This document shows positions 1 through 8,800 of a DNA stretch of 64,000 bases, piece after piece. The notes below the pieces were generated by a model. That model saw nothing but the letters and a program-made list of their open reading frames with translations, did no database searches and was not told the DNA's origin. The position numbers were made by a program, and so were the translations under genes. Each line of letters starts with the position of its first letter. The stretch's first letter is position 1. The DNA is from Catellatospora sp. TT07R-123 (GTDB taxonomy: Bacteria > Actinomycetota > Actinomycetes > Mycobacteriales > Micromonosporaceae): positions 2,170,001-2,234,000 of the forward strand of contig NZ_BNEM01000001.1 in the NCBI RefSeq assembly GCF_018327705.1. The letters run 5' to 3'.

Positions 1-990
1 CTGCTGGCCGCGGGCCAGCTGGTCCGGGTGCTCACCGGTTCCGCGGCGGTCTTCCTGGCCAGCAGCGCGCTGGCGCTGGCGGGCATCGCGGTGGCCAACA
101 TCCTGCTGCCCGCGCTGGTCAAGGAGCACTTCCCGCACCGCACGGGGCTGGTCACCGGCGTGTACACGATGACCCTGATCCTGGGCAGCACGCTGGGCGC
201 CGCGGCGTCGGTGCCGATCGCGCACACGCTGGGCGGCTGGCGTGCCGGCATGGGCGTCTGGGCCCTGCTCGCCGTGGTCGCGGCCCTGCCCTGGCTGGCC
301 ACCCGCCGGGCGGCGGGACGGGCCCGCGCCGCGCGCGGAGCCGAAGCCGAGCCGCTGCGGCCGGGGCGCACCCGGCTGGGCTGGGCGCTGGCGCTCTACT
401 TCGGCGCCCAGTCGCTCAGCGGGTACGCCACGATGGGCTGGCTGGCCCAGATGTTCCGCGACGCGCAGTTCAGCCCGGCCACGGCGGGGCTGCTGCTGGC
501 GGCGGTGCCCGCGTTCGGGGTGCCGCTGGCGCTGCTCATGCCCGCCATCGCGGGCCGCCTGCGCGACCTGCGCGGCCTGGTGCTGCTGATGTCCACCGCG
601 ATGATCGCCTCGTACGTCGGCCTCGCCCTGGCGCCGCACTCCGGCGCGCTGGCCTGGGTGTCCCTGCTGGCGTTCGGGCAGAGCGCGTTCCCGCTGGCCC
701 TGGCGATGATCGGGATGCGGGCGCGCACCGCGCAGGGCGTGGTCGCGCTGTCGGCGTTCGCGCAGAGCACCGGCTACCTGATCGCGGCGCTGGGCCCGCT
801 GGTCGTCGGCATCCTGTACGAGGCCACCGGCGGCTGGACCCTGCCGCTGGGCTTCCTGATCGCCGCCGCCGTGGTGCAGGCGGCCGCCGGGGTCGCCGCC
901 GCGCGGCCCCGCCACCTGGAAGACGAGCCGTGTAACCGCGCTCACATCTGGCACGAACTGCCGGCGCGGCATGGTTCGGTCACTGCGTGA
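1..990 (+). CDS. MFS transporter, CynX/NimT-like (5' end missing)
   Basis: The frame is open from base 1 without a stop, so the start lies outside the window; about 329 codons are visible. They encode a chain of hydrophobic segments typical of the second half and part of the first half of a 12-helix major facilitator. The central charged loop (RAARGAEAEPLRPGRTRLGW) separates the two six-helix halves. The tail, with YEATGGWTLPLGF near the end, resembles the CynX/NimT branch (cyanate, nitroimidazole and similar small-molecule transporters); the substrate is unknown. The stop codon overlaps the next start in a GTGA, which suggests translational coupling to the Bcr-type exporter. The call as an MFS protein is firm; the subfamily is moderate. 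Confidence 0.8.
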   Translation: MLAAGQLVRVLTGSAAVFLASSALALAGIAVANILLPALVKEHFPHRTGLVTGVYTMTLILGSTLGAAASVPIAHTLGGWRAGMGVWALLAVVAALPWLATRRAAGRARAARGAEAEPLRPGRTRLGWALALYFGAQSLSGYATMGWLAQMFRDAQFSPATAGLLLAAVPAFGVPLALLMPAIAGRLRDLRGLVLLMSTAMIASYVGLALAPHSGALAWVSLLAFGQSAFPLALAMIGMRARTAQGVVALSAFAQSTGYLIAALGPLVVGILYEATGGWTLPLGFLIAAAVVQAAAGVAAARPRHLEDEPCNRAHIWHELPARHGSVTA

Positions 991-2195
991 CCGCCGCGAC
1001 ACCCGCACCACCCGCTCCGAGCCGCATCACCCTGATCTTCGTACTCGGCAGCATGTCCGCCTTCGGCGCCCTGTCGTTCGACATGTACCTGCCCGCCTTC
1101 CCGCGCATCGCGGCCGACCTGCACGTCTCGGCCGCCGCGGTGCAGCTGACGCTGACCGTGGCCCTGATCGGCCTGGCGCTGGGGCAGCTCGTCAGCGGCC
1201 CGCTGGCCGACCGCTACGGCCGCCGGCGCCCGGCGCTGATCGGCGCGGCCGCCTTCACCGCCGCCTCCGCGCTGATCGCGGTCAGCCCCGGCATCGGCAT
1301 GCTCACCGGGCTGCGCCTGGTCCAGGGCATCGCGGGCGGCATGGGCATCACCGTCGCGCGGGCCGTGGTGCGCGACCTGTTCCACGGCGCCGAGGCGTCA
1401 CGCTTCTTCTCCCGGCTCACCCTGGTCTTCGGGGTGGCGCCCGTGATCGCGCCGACCATCGGCGCCGCGGCGCTGCGGTTCACCAGCTGGCGCGGCGTGT
1501 TCTGGCTGCTGGCGGTGTACGGCCTGGCCATGGTCGTGGTCGTGGGGCGCTGGCTGCCGGAGACGCTGCCGACCGAACGGCGCCGCACCGGCGGGCTGGC
1601 CGAGATCGGCCGGGGCGTGCGGGTGCTCACCGGCGACCGCCGCTTCCTCGGGTATGTCTTCGGGCAGGGGCTCGCCTTCGCGGGGCTGTTCGCGTACCTG
1701 TCCAGCGGCTCGTTCGTGCTCCAGGAGGGCTTCGGCATCTCCGCGCAGGGCTACGGGCTGATCTTCGGGGTGAACTCGCTCGGCCTGGTGCTGGCCGGGC
1801 AGCTCAACGCCCGCCTGGTCGGCCGGCACGCCCCGCGCACGCTGCTGTTCGCCGCGCTGGCCGTGATCCTGGCGGCGGGCGCGGCCATGCTGGGCGCCGC
1901 CGAGCTGGGCAGCGCGGCCGGGGTCGTGGCCTGCCTGTTCTTCTACGTCGCCAGCCTGGGCATGCTCACCCCGAACGCGGTCGCGCTGGCGCTGGAGGAC
2001 TACCGGCACATGGCCGGGACCGCCTCGGCGGTGATGGGCGCGATGCAGTCGGGCACCGGCGCGCTGGCCGGGCCGATCATGGCGGCGCTGGGCGCGGCGG
2101 GCGGGGTGCCGATGGCGGTCACCATGCTCGGCTTCGCCTGCCTGTCGGCGTGCGCGCTGACCCTCACCCGCCCCGGCCTGGCCGAACCCGCCTGA
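987..2195 (+). CDS. MFS drug exporter, Bcr/CflA family
   Basis: A 402-residue, 12-helix proton-driven exporter of the Bcr/CflA type, which in relatives expels bicyclomycin, chloramphenicol and other drugs. The first helix reads GALSFDMYLPAFPRIAADL, a hallmark of this family, and the loop between helices 2 and 3 carries motif A (SGPLADRYGRRRPALIG). The GTG start is chosen because it shares four bases with the stop of the preceding transporter. The two genes therefore probably form one translationally coupled unit, and the third MFS gene follows 52 bases later on the same strand. No local regulator gene is seen. The real substrate cannot be told from sequence. Confidence 0.88.
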   Translation: MTAATPAPPAPSRITLIFVLGSMSAFGALSFDMYLPAFPRIAADLHVSAAAVQLTLTVALIGLALGQLVSGPLADRYGRRRPALIGAAAFTAASALIAVSPGIGMLTGLRLVQGIAGGMGITVARAVVRDLFHGAEASRFFSRLTLVFGVAPVIAPTIGAAALRFTSWRGVFWLLAVYGLAMVVVVGRWLPETLPTERRRTGGLAEIGRGVRVLTGDRRFLGYVFGQGLAFAGLFAYLSSGSFVLQEGFGISAQGYGLIFGVNSLGLVLAGQLNARLVGRHAPRTLLFAALAVILAAGAAMLGAAELGSAAGVVACLFFYVASLGMLTPNAVALALEDYRHMAGTASAVMGAMQSGTGALAGPIMAALGAAGGVPMAVTMLGFACLSACALTLTRPGLAEPA

Positions 2196-2247
2196 TCAAG
2201 TACGGAAACCGCTTGATCACCAGGTACCGGGAAGGCAGCATGCACCC

Positions 2248-3486
2248 GTGAGCACCATGGCGACCCTGCTGCGCGACCGCCGCTACCTGGCATTCTGGGC
2301 CGGGCAGGTGACCAGCGTCGTCGGCAACGCCATCGGCCTGGTCGCGCTGCCCGCGCTGATCCTGCCCACCCGCGGCCCGCAGCAGTTCGGGCTGGTGCTG
2401 GCGGCCGAGGCCGCCGCGAGCGTGCTGCTGCTGCTCGCCGGGGGTGTGATCGCCGACCGGTACTCCCGCAGCGCGGTGATGGCCGTGTCCGACGTGATCC
2501 GGGTGATCGGCGTGCTCGGGCTGATCGCGTTCGGCGCGCGCGGCCCGCTGTGGCTGCCGCTGATCGCGGCCTGCCTGCTCGGCATCGGCGGCGCCCTGTA
2601 CGAGCCCGCGCACCGCGCCGCCCTGCCGCAACTGGTCGGCCCCGAACTTCGCCAGCAGGCCAACGCGCTGGACTCGTCGACCAAGCGCGTCGGCGCGGCG
2701 GTGGGCGCCCTCATCGGCGCGGGACTGGTCGCCCTGCTGAGCGCGCGGGGCGCGCTGGTCGTCGACGTGGCCACGTTCGGGGTCAGCCTGGTCACGCTGC
2801 TGTGGCTGAAGCTGCCGAAGGTGGCGCAGGCCGAGGCGGGCCGGGGCATGGGCGCGATGCTCGCCGAGGCGCGCGACGGCGTCCGCGAGGTGCGCCGCCG
2901 CCCGTGGGCGCTGGTGATCATGTTGCAGGGCACGGTGCAGGTGTTCTTCCTGTTCGCCCCGAACTACACCCTGGTGCCGATCGTCAGCCAGCAGCGGTTC
3001 GGCCCGGCCGCGTACGGCTGGCTGTCGGCGGCCGCGTCGGTCGGCATGGTGCTGGGCTCGGCGCTGGCCGGGCGCATCCGCACCCGCCGGGCCGGGCTGT
3101 GGGCGATGAACGCCCTGGTCCCCTGCGCGCTGCTGCCGGTGTGCCTGGCCGTGCCGGTGCCGCTGTGGCTGTGGGGCGTGGTCGAGGTGGTCGCCTGGGG
3201 CGGCATCGGCGTGTTCGTGGTGCTGTGGTTCACCGCGTTGCAGACCGAGTTCCCGGCCGAGGTGCAGGGGCGGGTGTTCGCGCTGGAGTCGATCGGCAAC
3301 TTCGCGCTCCAGCCGATCGCGATCGCGGTGGCGCCGCTGCTGGCGCTGACCATCGGGCTGCCGGTGTTCGCGGTGGTGGCCGCGGTGGTCCTGCTCGCCA
3401 CGACGTACGGCGTGTTCGCGGTGCGCGGGGTGGCGGCGCTGCGCTCGCCGGAGGACGAGCGGGCGGACCTGGCCCCGGCGGGCTGA
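2248..3486 (+). CDS. MFS transporter, MFS_3/enterobactin-exporter-like
   Basis: A 412-residue, 12-helix transporter whose start (MATLLRDRRYLAFWAGQVTS) is typical of the MFS_3 group that includes EntS and many uncharacterised actinobacterial efflux proteins. Motif-like residues ADRYSRSAVM lie after helix 2. It is the third exporter in a row on this strand, with 52 bases separating it from the Bcr-type gene, so co-transcription is possible. The C-terminal tail is charged and cytoplasmic (SPEDERADLAP). No siderophore genes lie nearby, so an enterobactin-like role is not implied. Substrate unknown. Confidence 0.82.
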   Translation: MSTMATLLRDRRYLAFWAGQVTSVVGNAIGLVALPALILPTRGPQQFGLVLAAEAAASVLLLLAGGVIADRYSRSAVMAVSDVIRVIGVLGLIAFGARGPLWLPLIAACLLGIGGALYEPAHRAALPQLVGPELRQQANALDSSTKRVGAAVGALIGAGLVALLSARGALVVDVATFGVSLVTLLWLKLPKVAQAEAGRGMGAMLAEARDGVREVRRRPWALVIMLQGTVQVFFLFAPNYTLVPIVSQQRFGPAAYGWLSAAASVGMVLGSALAGRIRTRRAGLWAMNALVPCALLPVCLAVPVPLWLWGVVEVVAWGGIGVFVVLWFTALQTEFPAEVQGRVFALESIGNFALQPIAIAVAPLLALTIGLPVFAVVAAVVLLATTYGVFAVRGVAALRSPEDERADLAPAG

Positions 3487-3518
3487 GCACGCCCGGGTCC
3501 ACATCGTGCTGCGGTGAC

Positions 3519-3546
3519 TTGACATTCTCGTGACACGCGCGAGAAT
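3519..3546 (+). promoter_or_regulatory. Sigma-70-type promoter upstream of ltrA-like gene
   Basis: TTGACA at 3519-3524, a 16-base spacer, then GAGAAT at 3541-3546. The -35 is perfect and the -10 is weak (GAGAAT against TATAAT). It points right, towards the LtrA-like gene about 220 bases away, and its downstream edge runs directly into a LacI-type palindrome. Confidence 0.5.
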
Positions 3547-3559
3547 GGGAGCGCTTCCA
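3546..3559. promoter_or_regulatory. CebR/LacI-type operator-like palindrome
   Basis: TGGGAGCGCTTCCA differs by one base from the perfect palindrome TGGGAGCGCTCCCA found upstream of the cellulase at 10148. That sequence matches the operator known for the cellulose-utilisation repressor CebR of streptomycetes. It starts at the -10 box of the promoter above, where a bound repressor would block initiation. No carbohydrate gene follows it, which is odd. Confidence 0.6.
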
Positions 3560-3768
3560 TAACAAGCCATCGATAGATCTGCCCTCCGGTGTGGACCGGG
3601 ATCCGGCGCGGCACGCACGCCGGACCTCGGACGGCAGGCCGGTGCGCGCCCCGACCCGCGACAGGTCCGGCCGCGCACCGGCCTGCCGGGCACCGGACGG
3701 CCGAAAACGCACCCCGGCTGCCGTAGCCTGCGGTGGTGCCCAGCCCGAACAGCCGCCTGTACCGGCCG

Positions 3769-4887
3769 ATGACCTCGCGCCACCCGCACGAGCCGCACCG
3801 CGTCGCCACGCCCCTGGAGCTCTTCTTCGACCTGTGCTTCGTGGTCGCCGTGGCGCAGGCCGCCGCACACCTGCACCACGACGTGACCGAGGGCCACGTC
3901 GGGCACGGTCTGCTGAGCTACCTGACGGTCTTCTTCGCCATCTGGTGGGCGTGGATGAACTTCACCTGGTTCGCCTCGGCCTACGACACCGACGACGTGC
4001 CGTACCGGTTGACCACGCTGATCCAGATCGCGGGCGCGCTCACCCTGGCCGCAGGCGTGCCCAGCGCCTTCGACACGGGGGACTTCCTGCTCATCACCAT
4101 CGGCTACGTCGTCATGCGGATGGCCATGGTCGGCCAGTGGCTGCGCGCGGCCCGGCAGGACCCGCCGCGCCGGACGACCGCGCTGCGCTTCGCCGTCGGC
4201 ATCACCCTGGTGCAGGTCGGCTGGGTGGCCCGGCTGGCCCTGCCCGACGACCTGCTGCTGCCGTCGTTCTTCGTGCTGGTGCTGTGCGAGCTGCTGGTGC
4301 CGCTCTGGGCCGAGCGGGCCGCGCCGACCCAGTGGCACCCGCACCACATCGCCGAGCGGTTCGGCCTGTTCACGCTCATCGTGCTGGGCGAGTCGGTGCT
4401 GGCCGCGACGCTGGCGATCGAGTCCGGGCTGGGCACCGGCCACGATCCGCGCCTGGTCGGGCTCGCGCTGGCCGGGCTGGTGATCGTGTTCGCGATGTGG
4501 TGGCTCTACTTCGACCGGCCCGCGCACGACCTGATCACGTCCACCCGCGCGGGCTTCCGCTGGGGGTACGGCCACTACCTGATCCTGGCCGCGGCCGCCG
4601 CCGTCGGCGCCGGGCTGGCCGTGTCGGTCGACTACGACACGCACGCCAGCCACCTGTCCGGCCCGGCCGCGGGCTACGCCACCGCCGTCCCGGTCGCGGT
4701 GTACCTGCTCAGCGTCTGGATGCTGCACCTGCGCCCGCGCCAGCGCGGCCCGGTCGTGGCGGCCACCCCGGTCGCGGCGGTGCTGGTGCTGCTGGCCCCG
4801 CTGACCGGTGCGCCGGTCCACGTCATCGCCGCGATCCTGGCGGTGCTGGTGGCCGTGGTCGTGGCGACAGGCCCCCGCACCGAATAA
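3769..4887 (+). CDS. Low temperature requirement protein A (LtrA)-like membrane protein
   Basis: A 372-residue protein with about ten membrane helices. The conserved N-terminal signature of the LtrA family is clear: ATPLELFFDLCFVVAVAQ, followed by HH and a Trp-rich helix (IWWAWMNFTWFASAYD). A second family block is FGLFTLIVLGESVLA, and a third is MWWLYFDRPAHD. LtrA was named from a Listeria mutant unable to grow in the cold; its biochemical role is not established. The ATG at 3769 is taken because the family motif starts 16 residues later; an in-frame GTG at 3733 is possible. It lies behind a promoter with a CebR-like operator, an unexpected control for this family. Confidence 0.85.
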   Translation: MTSRHPHEPHRVATPLELFFDLCFVVAVAQAAAHLHHDVTEGHVGHGLLSYLTVFFAIWWAWMNFTWFASAYDTDDVPYRLTTLIQIAGALTLAAGVPSAFDTGDFLLITIGYVVMRMAMVGQWLRAARQDPPRRTTALRFAVGITLVQVGWVARLALPDDLLLPSFFVLVLCELLVPLWAERAAPTQWHPHHIAERFGLFTLIVLGESVLAATLAIESGLGTGHDPRLVGLALAGLVIVFAMWWLYFDRPAHDLITSTRAGFRWGYGHYLILAAAAAVGAGLAVSVDYDTHASHLSGPAAGYATAVPVAVYLLSVWMLHLRPRQRGPVVAATPVAAVLVLLAPLTGAPVHVIAAILAVLVAVVVATGPRTE

Positions 4888-4912
4888 CCACCGCGCCACG
4901 TCGCGCCGCGCT

Positions 4913-4993
4913 CAAGGTCAGCCAACTTGCCGGGCAATCGGGCGCATGAACGGCCAAAATACGCCCGATTGCCCGGCAACTTGGCTGATCTTG
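4913..4993. repeat. Dispersed stem-loop element, family A copy 1
   Basis: Two 32-base arms (4913-4944 and 4962-4993), matching with about three mismatches, flank a 17-base loop. The core runs from TTGCC at 4927 to GGCAA at 4979, 53 bases, the same length as the copy at 44081-44133. The right flank carries TGATC six bases after GGCAA, as in the other two copies. Here it lies between two convergent genes and could end both transcripts. Confidence 0.85.
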
Positions 4994-5009
4994 GACGCCT
5001 CGGGGCGGG

Positions 5010-5774
5010 TCAGTCGGGGGACCAGGGGAAGGCGGGGGTGCGGCGGGTGTTGAAGGCGGCGATGCCCTCGGCGGCTTCGCCGCTGGTGCGCATCGCGTCG
5101 TGCCAGTGGGTGACTCGGTCGGGGGCGGCTGTGGCGTGCAGCGACGCGGCCACGAACTCCTTCGCGGCGACCTGGGTGAGTAAGGAGCGCTCGGCGAGGC
5201 GGGCGGCGAACGCGGCGACTCGGGCGGCGAGGTCGGCCGCGGGGTGCAGTTCGTCGATCAGGCCGATGCGCAGGGCGCGGCCGGCGTCGATCAGGTCGGC
5301 GGAGAAGAGCAGGTGCTTGGCGGCCGACGGGCCGATCAGCGCGACCAGCCGGGCCGTGGTCGAGGCGGGGTAGACGATGCCCAGCCGGGCCGGGGTGATC
5401 CCGAACCGGGCGCCCTCGGCGGCGAAGCGCAGGTCGCAGGCTGCCGCGAGCTGGCAGCCGCCGCCGACGCAGTCGCCCTCGATCGCGGCCAGGGCCGGCT
5501 TCGGGAACGCCGCCAGGGCCTGCTCGGCACGTACGGCGAGATTGTCCTCGCCCTCGGCGATCAGCTCGTCCACCTCGGTGATGTCGGCCCCGGCGCAGAA
5601 GGTGCCGCCCGCGCCGGTCAGCACCAGCACCCGTACCCCCGGATCGGTGCCCAGCCGCGCCAGCAGCGGCGGCAGCGACCGCCACATGTCGTTGGTCATG
5701 GCGTTGCGCCGGGCCTGGTTGTCGATGCGGACGGTGGCCACCGGACCGGTGACGTCGAGGTCTAGCCGTGGCAC
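5010..5774 (-). CDS. Crotonase-fold protein (enoyl-CoA hydratase/isomerase family)
   Basis: A 254-residue single-domain crotonase. The CoA-site block GTFCAGADITEV and the oxyanion-hole block GDCVGGGCQLAAACDLRF are clear. Compared with the classical hydratase pattern GGGCELAM, the first catalytic Glu is Gln here. The second Glu, in the usual QPEI block, is Ala (ITPARLGIVYP). So the gene is unlikely to encode an ordinary enoyl-CoA hydratase and may act in another crotonase reaction such as isomerisation, decarboxylation or thioester hydrolysis. GTG start. It lies downstream of the cellulase but a strong terminator separates the two, and no beta-oxidation partner is adjacent. Confidence 0.82.
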   Translation of the reverse strand: MPRLDLDVTGPVATVRIDNQARRNAMTNDMWRSLPPLLARLGTDPGVRVLVLTGAGGTFCAGADITEVDELIAEGEDNLAVRAEQALAAFPKPALAAIEGDCVGGGCQLAAACDLRFAAEGARFGITPARLGIVYPASTTARLVALIGPSAAKHLLFSADLIDAGRALRIGLIDELHPAADLAARVAAFAARLAERSLLTQVAAKEFVAASLHATAAPDRVTHWHDAMRTSGEAAEGIAAFNTRRTPAFPWSPD

Positions 5775-5791
5775 GCTGCCCTCCGAAATGT

Positions 5792-5822
5792 CGCGCCCAC
5801 CGGCGGCGGGCCGGTGGGCGCG
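5792..5822 (-). terminator. Terminator of the cellulase gene
   Basis: A perfect 13-base-pair stem (5792-5804 with 5810-5822) closes a 5-base loop. It lies between the stop of the cellulase and the start of the crotonase gene on the same strand, which argues that the two are separate transcripts. No strong U-run follows, as is common in very GC-rich bacteria. Confidence 0.75.
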
Positions 5823-5857
5823 AGTCTTTCAGAACGGCGGGGCCGTCCGGGAGCGGA

Positions 5858-8800
5858 TCAGGAAGGGATCACACCCCACGACAGCGTGCCGCTGACGTAC
5901 GCCGTGACCTTGGTGGCGTCGGCGAACGCGGTGGCGGTGCCGTAGCTGTAGTCGTTGTTCTCGTTGAACGACGACCAGTCGGACTTGTTCATCCGCAGCT
6001 GCATCTCCCCGGTGTTCGCCCCGGCCGCCAGCGTGCCGCCGGTGAACCCGATCTCCAGGTACGCGTCGGCGCCGTTGACGGGCGTCGGCAGGCTCACCAC
6101 CGCGGTGGTGAGGTTGCCGCACCCGAGCTGGGCGTAGTCGCAGAACACGTTGACCGTGGCCGAGCCGTCGCGGGTGAAGTAGTAGCGCACCTTCACCGTG
6201 CTCAGGTTCAGCGTCCCGGTGCCGGTGTTGACCACCTGGAGGCCGGGGCGGATCTCGCCGTCGGTGGCCGAGCCGCCGTTGTTCTTGTACTGCACCTTCA
6301 GGCTGCCCGGCGGGGTGGTCGACTGGGTCGTCGCCGTCACCGACGCCGAGGCGCTGGAGACGTTGCCGGCCGCGTCACGGGCCCGCACCGAGTACGAGTA
6401 CGTCGTCGCGGCGGTCAGCCCCGAGTCGGTGTACGTCGTCCCGGTCACCGGGTTGGCGTTGACCTTCGTGGCGCCCCGGTAGACGTCGTAGCCGGTCACG
6501 GCCACGTTGTCGGTCGAGGCGGACCACGACAGCGACACGCTGGTCTGCGTGGTGCCGATGACGGTCAGCCCGGTCGGCACGCTCGGCGCCTGGGTGTCGC
6601 CGCCGCCCGCGGTCGTGGTGCCGGTGACCGCGGCCGAGGCCGCCGACACGTTCCCGGCCGCGTCCCGCGCCTTGACGGTGTAGCTGTAGGCGGTGGAGGC
6701 GGTCAGGCCCGAGTCGGTGTACGTGGTGCCCAGCACCGGGTTGGCGTTGACGCGCACACCGGCCCGGAAGACGTCGTAGCCGGTGACGGCGACGTTGTCG
6801 GTCGAGGCGGTCCACGACAGCGAGACGGTGCTGCTGGTGGTGCCGGTGACGGTCAGGCCCGTCGGGGTGGACGGGGCCTGGGTGTCGGTGGTGCCGCCGT
6901 ACAGGTCGGTCAGGTTGATGCCGGTGGTGCTGCCCGTGCCGCCCAGCTTGACCTGGTGGTCGAGGCCGACGAACTTGCCGCCCGACTGCCACAGTGCGGG
7001 CTTGAGCATGGCGTACTTCGCCTCGTCCCAGGTCACCCAGTCGTCGAGCAGCAGGCCGCCCGTGTCACCGGAGTTGGGGTTGAGGCACCAGAACGTCTGC
7101 GAGATCTTGTGCTCGACGATCAGGTCGCGCAGCGCGAGCATCCACTTGTCCTGGCCCGCGTCCATGCCCAGGCGGCCGCCCCACTCGCCGACCAGCAGCG
7201 GAGCCTTGTTCTGAGTGGAGATGTAGAGCCAGTTCGGGCCCCACACGTCGGCGGTCAGCGACGCCTTGTCGAACGGCTTCTGGAACCACGGCTGGTTGAA
7301 CACCAGCGGGCCGTAGTCGTGCGGCGAGTACACCAGCTGGTCCTGGTTGGCGCCCAGGTTCACCGGGAAGTCCGCGACGCCGCGCAGGTTGCCGCCCCAC
7401 CAGTTGAAGTAGTAGTCGGCCTCGGCGGTCGACGACCAGTTGGTGCCGTTCTTCGGGAAGATCTCGATGCCCTCGCAGAGGATGAGGACGTTCGGGTTGA
7501 TCGCCAGGATGCGGTTGCCCGCGGTCTGGCAGGCGTTCTTGAAGTTGTCCTGGTCGGTCGAGTTGTCCCACTTGGCGCGGGGGCTCTCGGACATCTTGCC
7601 GTGCGGCTCGTTCTTGATGTCCATCGCCACGACGGTGTCGTTGTTCCTGTACCGGTCGGTGACCCACTCCCAGGCCTGGTAGAACTGCTCGGAGGTGATC
7701 GAGCCCTTCCACCACACCGGGTAGATGTGGCCGGAGTTGTCGGCCTCGGCGCTGTGCACGTCGAGCATGACCTTGATGCCGTACTGCTCGCACAGGCCCA
7801 GCCAGTAGTCGAACACCTGGAGCGTGGTCTTGCCGTTCAGCTCCGGGTTGGCGAAGGCGTTGACGCCGCTGGGCACCGCCGCCTGCCCGTTCTTCCACTC
7901 CAGCAGCAGCTGGGTGGAGATCGGCACGCGCACGATGTTGATGCCGCGCTGGGACATCGCCCGGGTGATCTGGGTGATGTTGCCCGACCACAGGCCGTGG
8001 AACACCTTCTCGGTGGCGTTGAAGCCGAACCAGTTGGTGCCGGTCAGCCAGACCTCGTTGCCGTTCTCGTCGACGATCTTGTTGCCGACGGCGTGCAGCC
8101 AGTCCTTGCCCGTACCGGTGGTGGTGCCGGTGGTGGTCACGCTCAGCGCCGTCGAGGCCGCCGAGACGTTGCCGACCGCGTCGCGGGCCTTGACCGTGTA
8201 CGAGTACGCCGTCGAGGCCGTCAGCCCCGTGTCGGTGTACGTCGTCCCGGCCACCGGGCTCGCGTTGACCTTGGTGCCGCCGCGGTAGACGTCGTACCCG
8301 GTGACGGCGACGTTGTCGGTGGCGGCGTCCCAGGCCAGCGCCACGCTGGTCGCGGAGACCGCGCCGGTGCGCAGGTTGGCCGGGGCGCTCGGCGCCTGGG
8401 TGTCACCGCCGCCGGCGGTGGTCGTGCCGGTCACGCTGCTCGACGCGGCCGAGGTGTTGCCTGCCGCGTCGAAAGCTCTGACCGTGTACGAGTACGCCGT
8501 CGAGGCGGTCAGCCCGGTGTCGGTGAAGCTGGTGCCGGTCACCGGCGAGCTGTTGACCTTGGTGGTGCCCCGGAACACGTCGTACCCGGCCACGCCCACG
8601 TTGTCGGTGGACGCGGTCCACGACAGCGCGACGCTGCTCGCGGTGGTGCCGGTGACGGTCAGACCGGCCGGGACCGACGGGGCCTGGGTGTCGGTGACCG
8701 GAGCGGTCGGCACCGCGGGGTTGGCGTTGGCGACCAGCATCGCGAACTGGTCGTGGAACCAGTGCCCGGCCAGCGGCGCGTTGGGCAGCGCGTTGGTCTT

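Noticed and set aside
2164..4899. A 911-codon open frame on the minus strand over the MFS and LtrA-like genes
   Set aside because: It is rich in Arg, Gln, His and Gly without hydrophobic pattern, the usual antisense shadow in very GC-rich DNA. The plus-strand genes have clear families.
3591..4949. An Arg/Pro-rich frame overlapping the LtrA-like gene
   Set aside because: Same strand, shifted frame, no family; the LtrA frame has conserved motifs.
4913..4993. Reading all stem-loop elements as plain terminators
   Set aside because: Some copies may terminate, but two lie between divergent genes and the families have fixed sizes and conserved arms, which terminators do not need.
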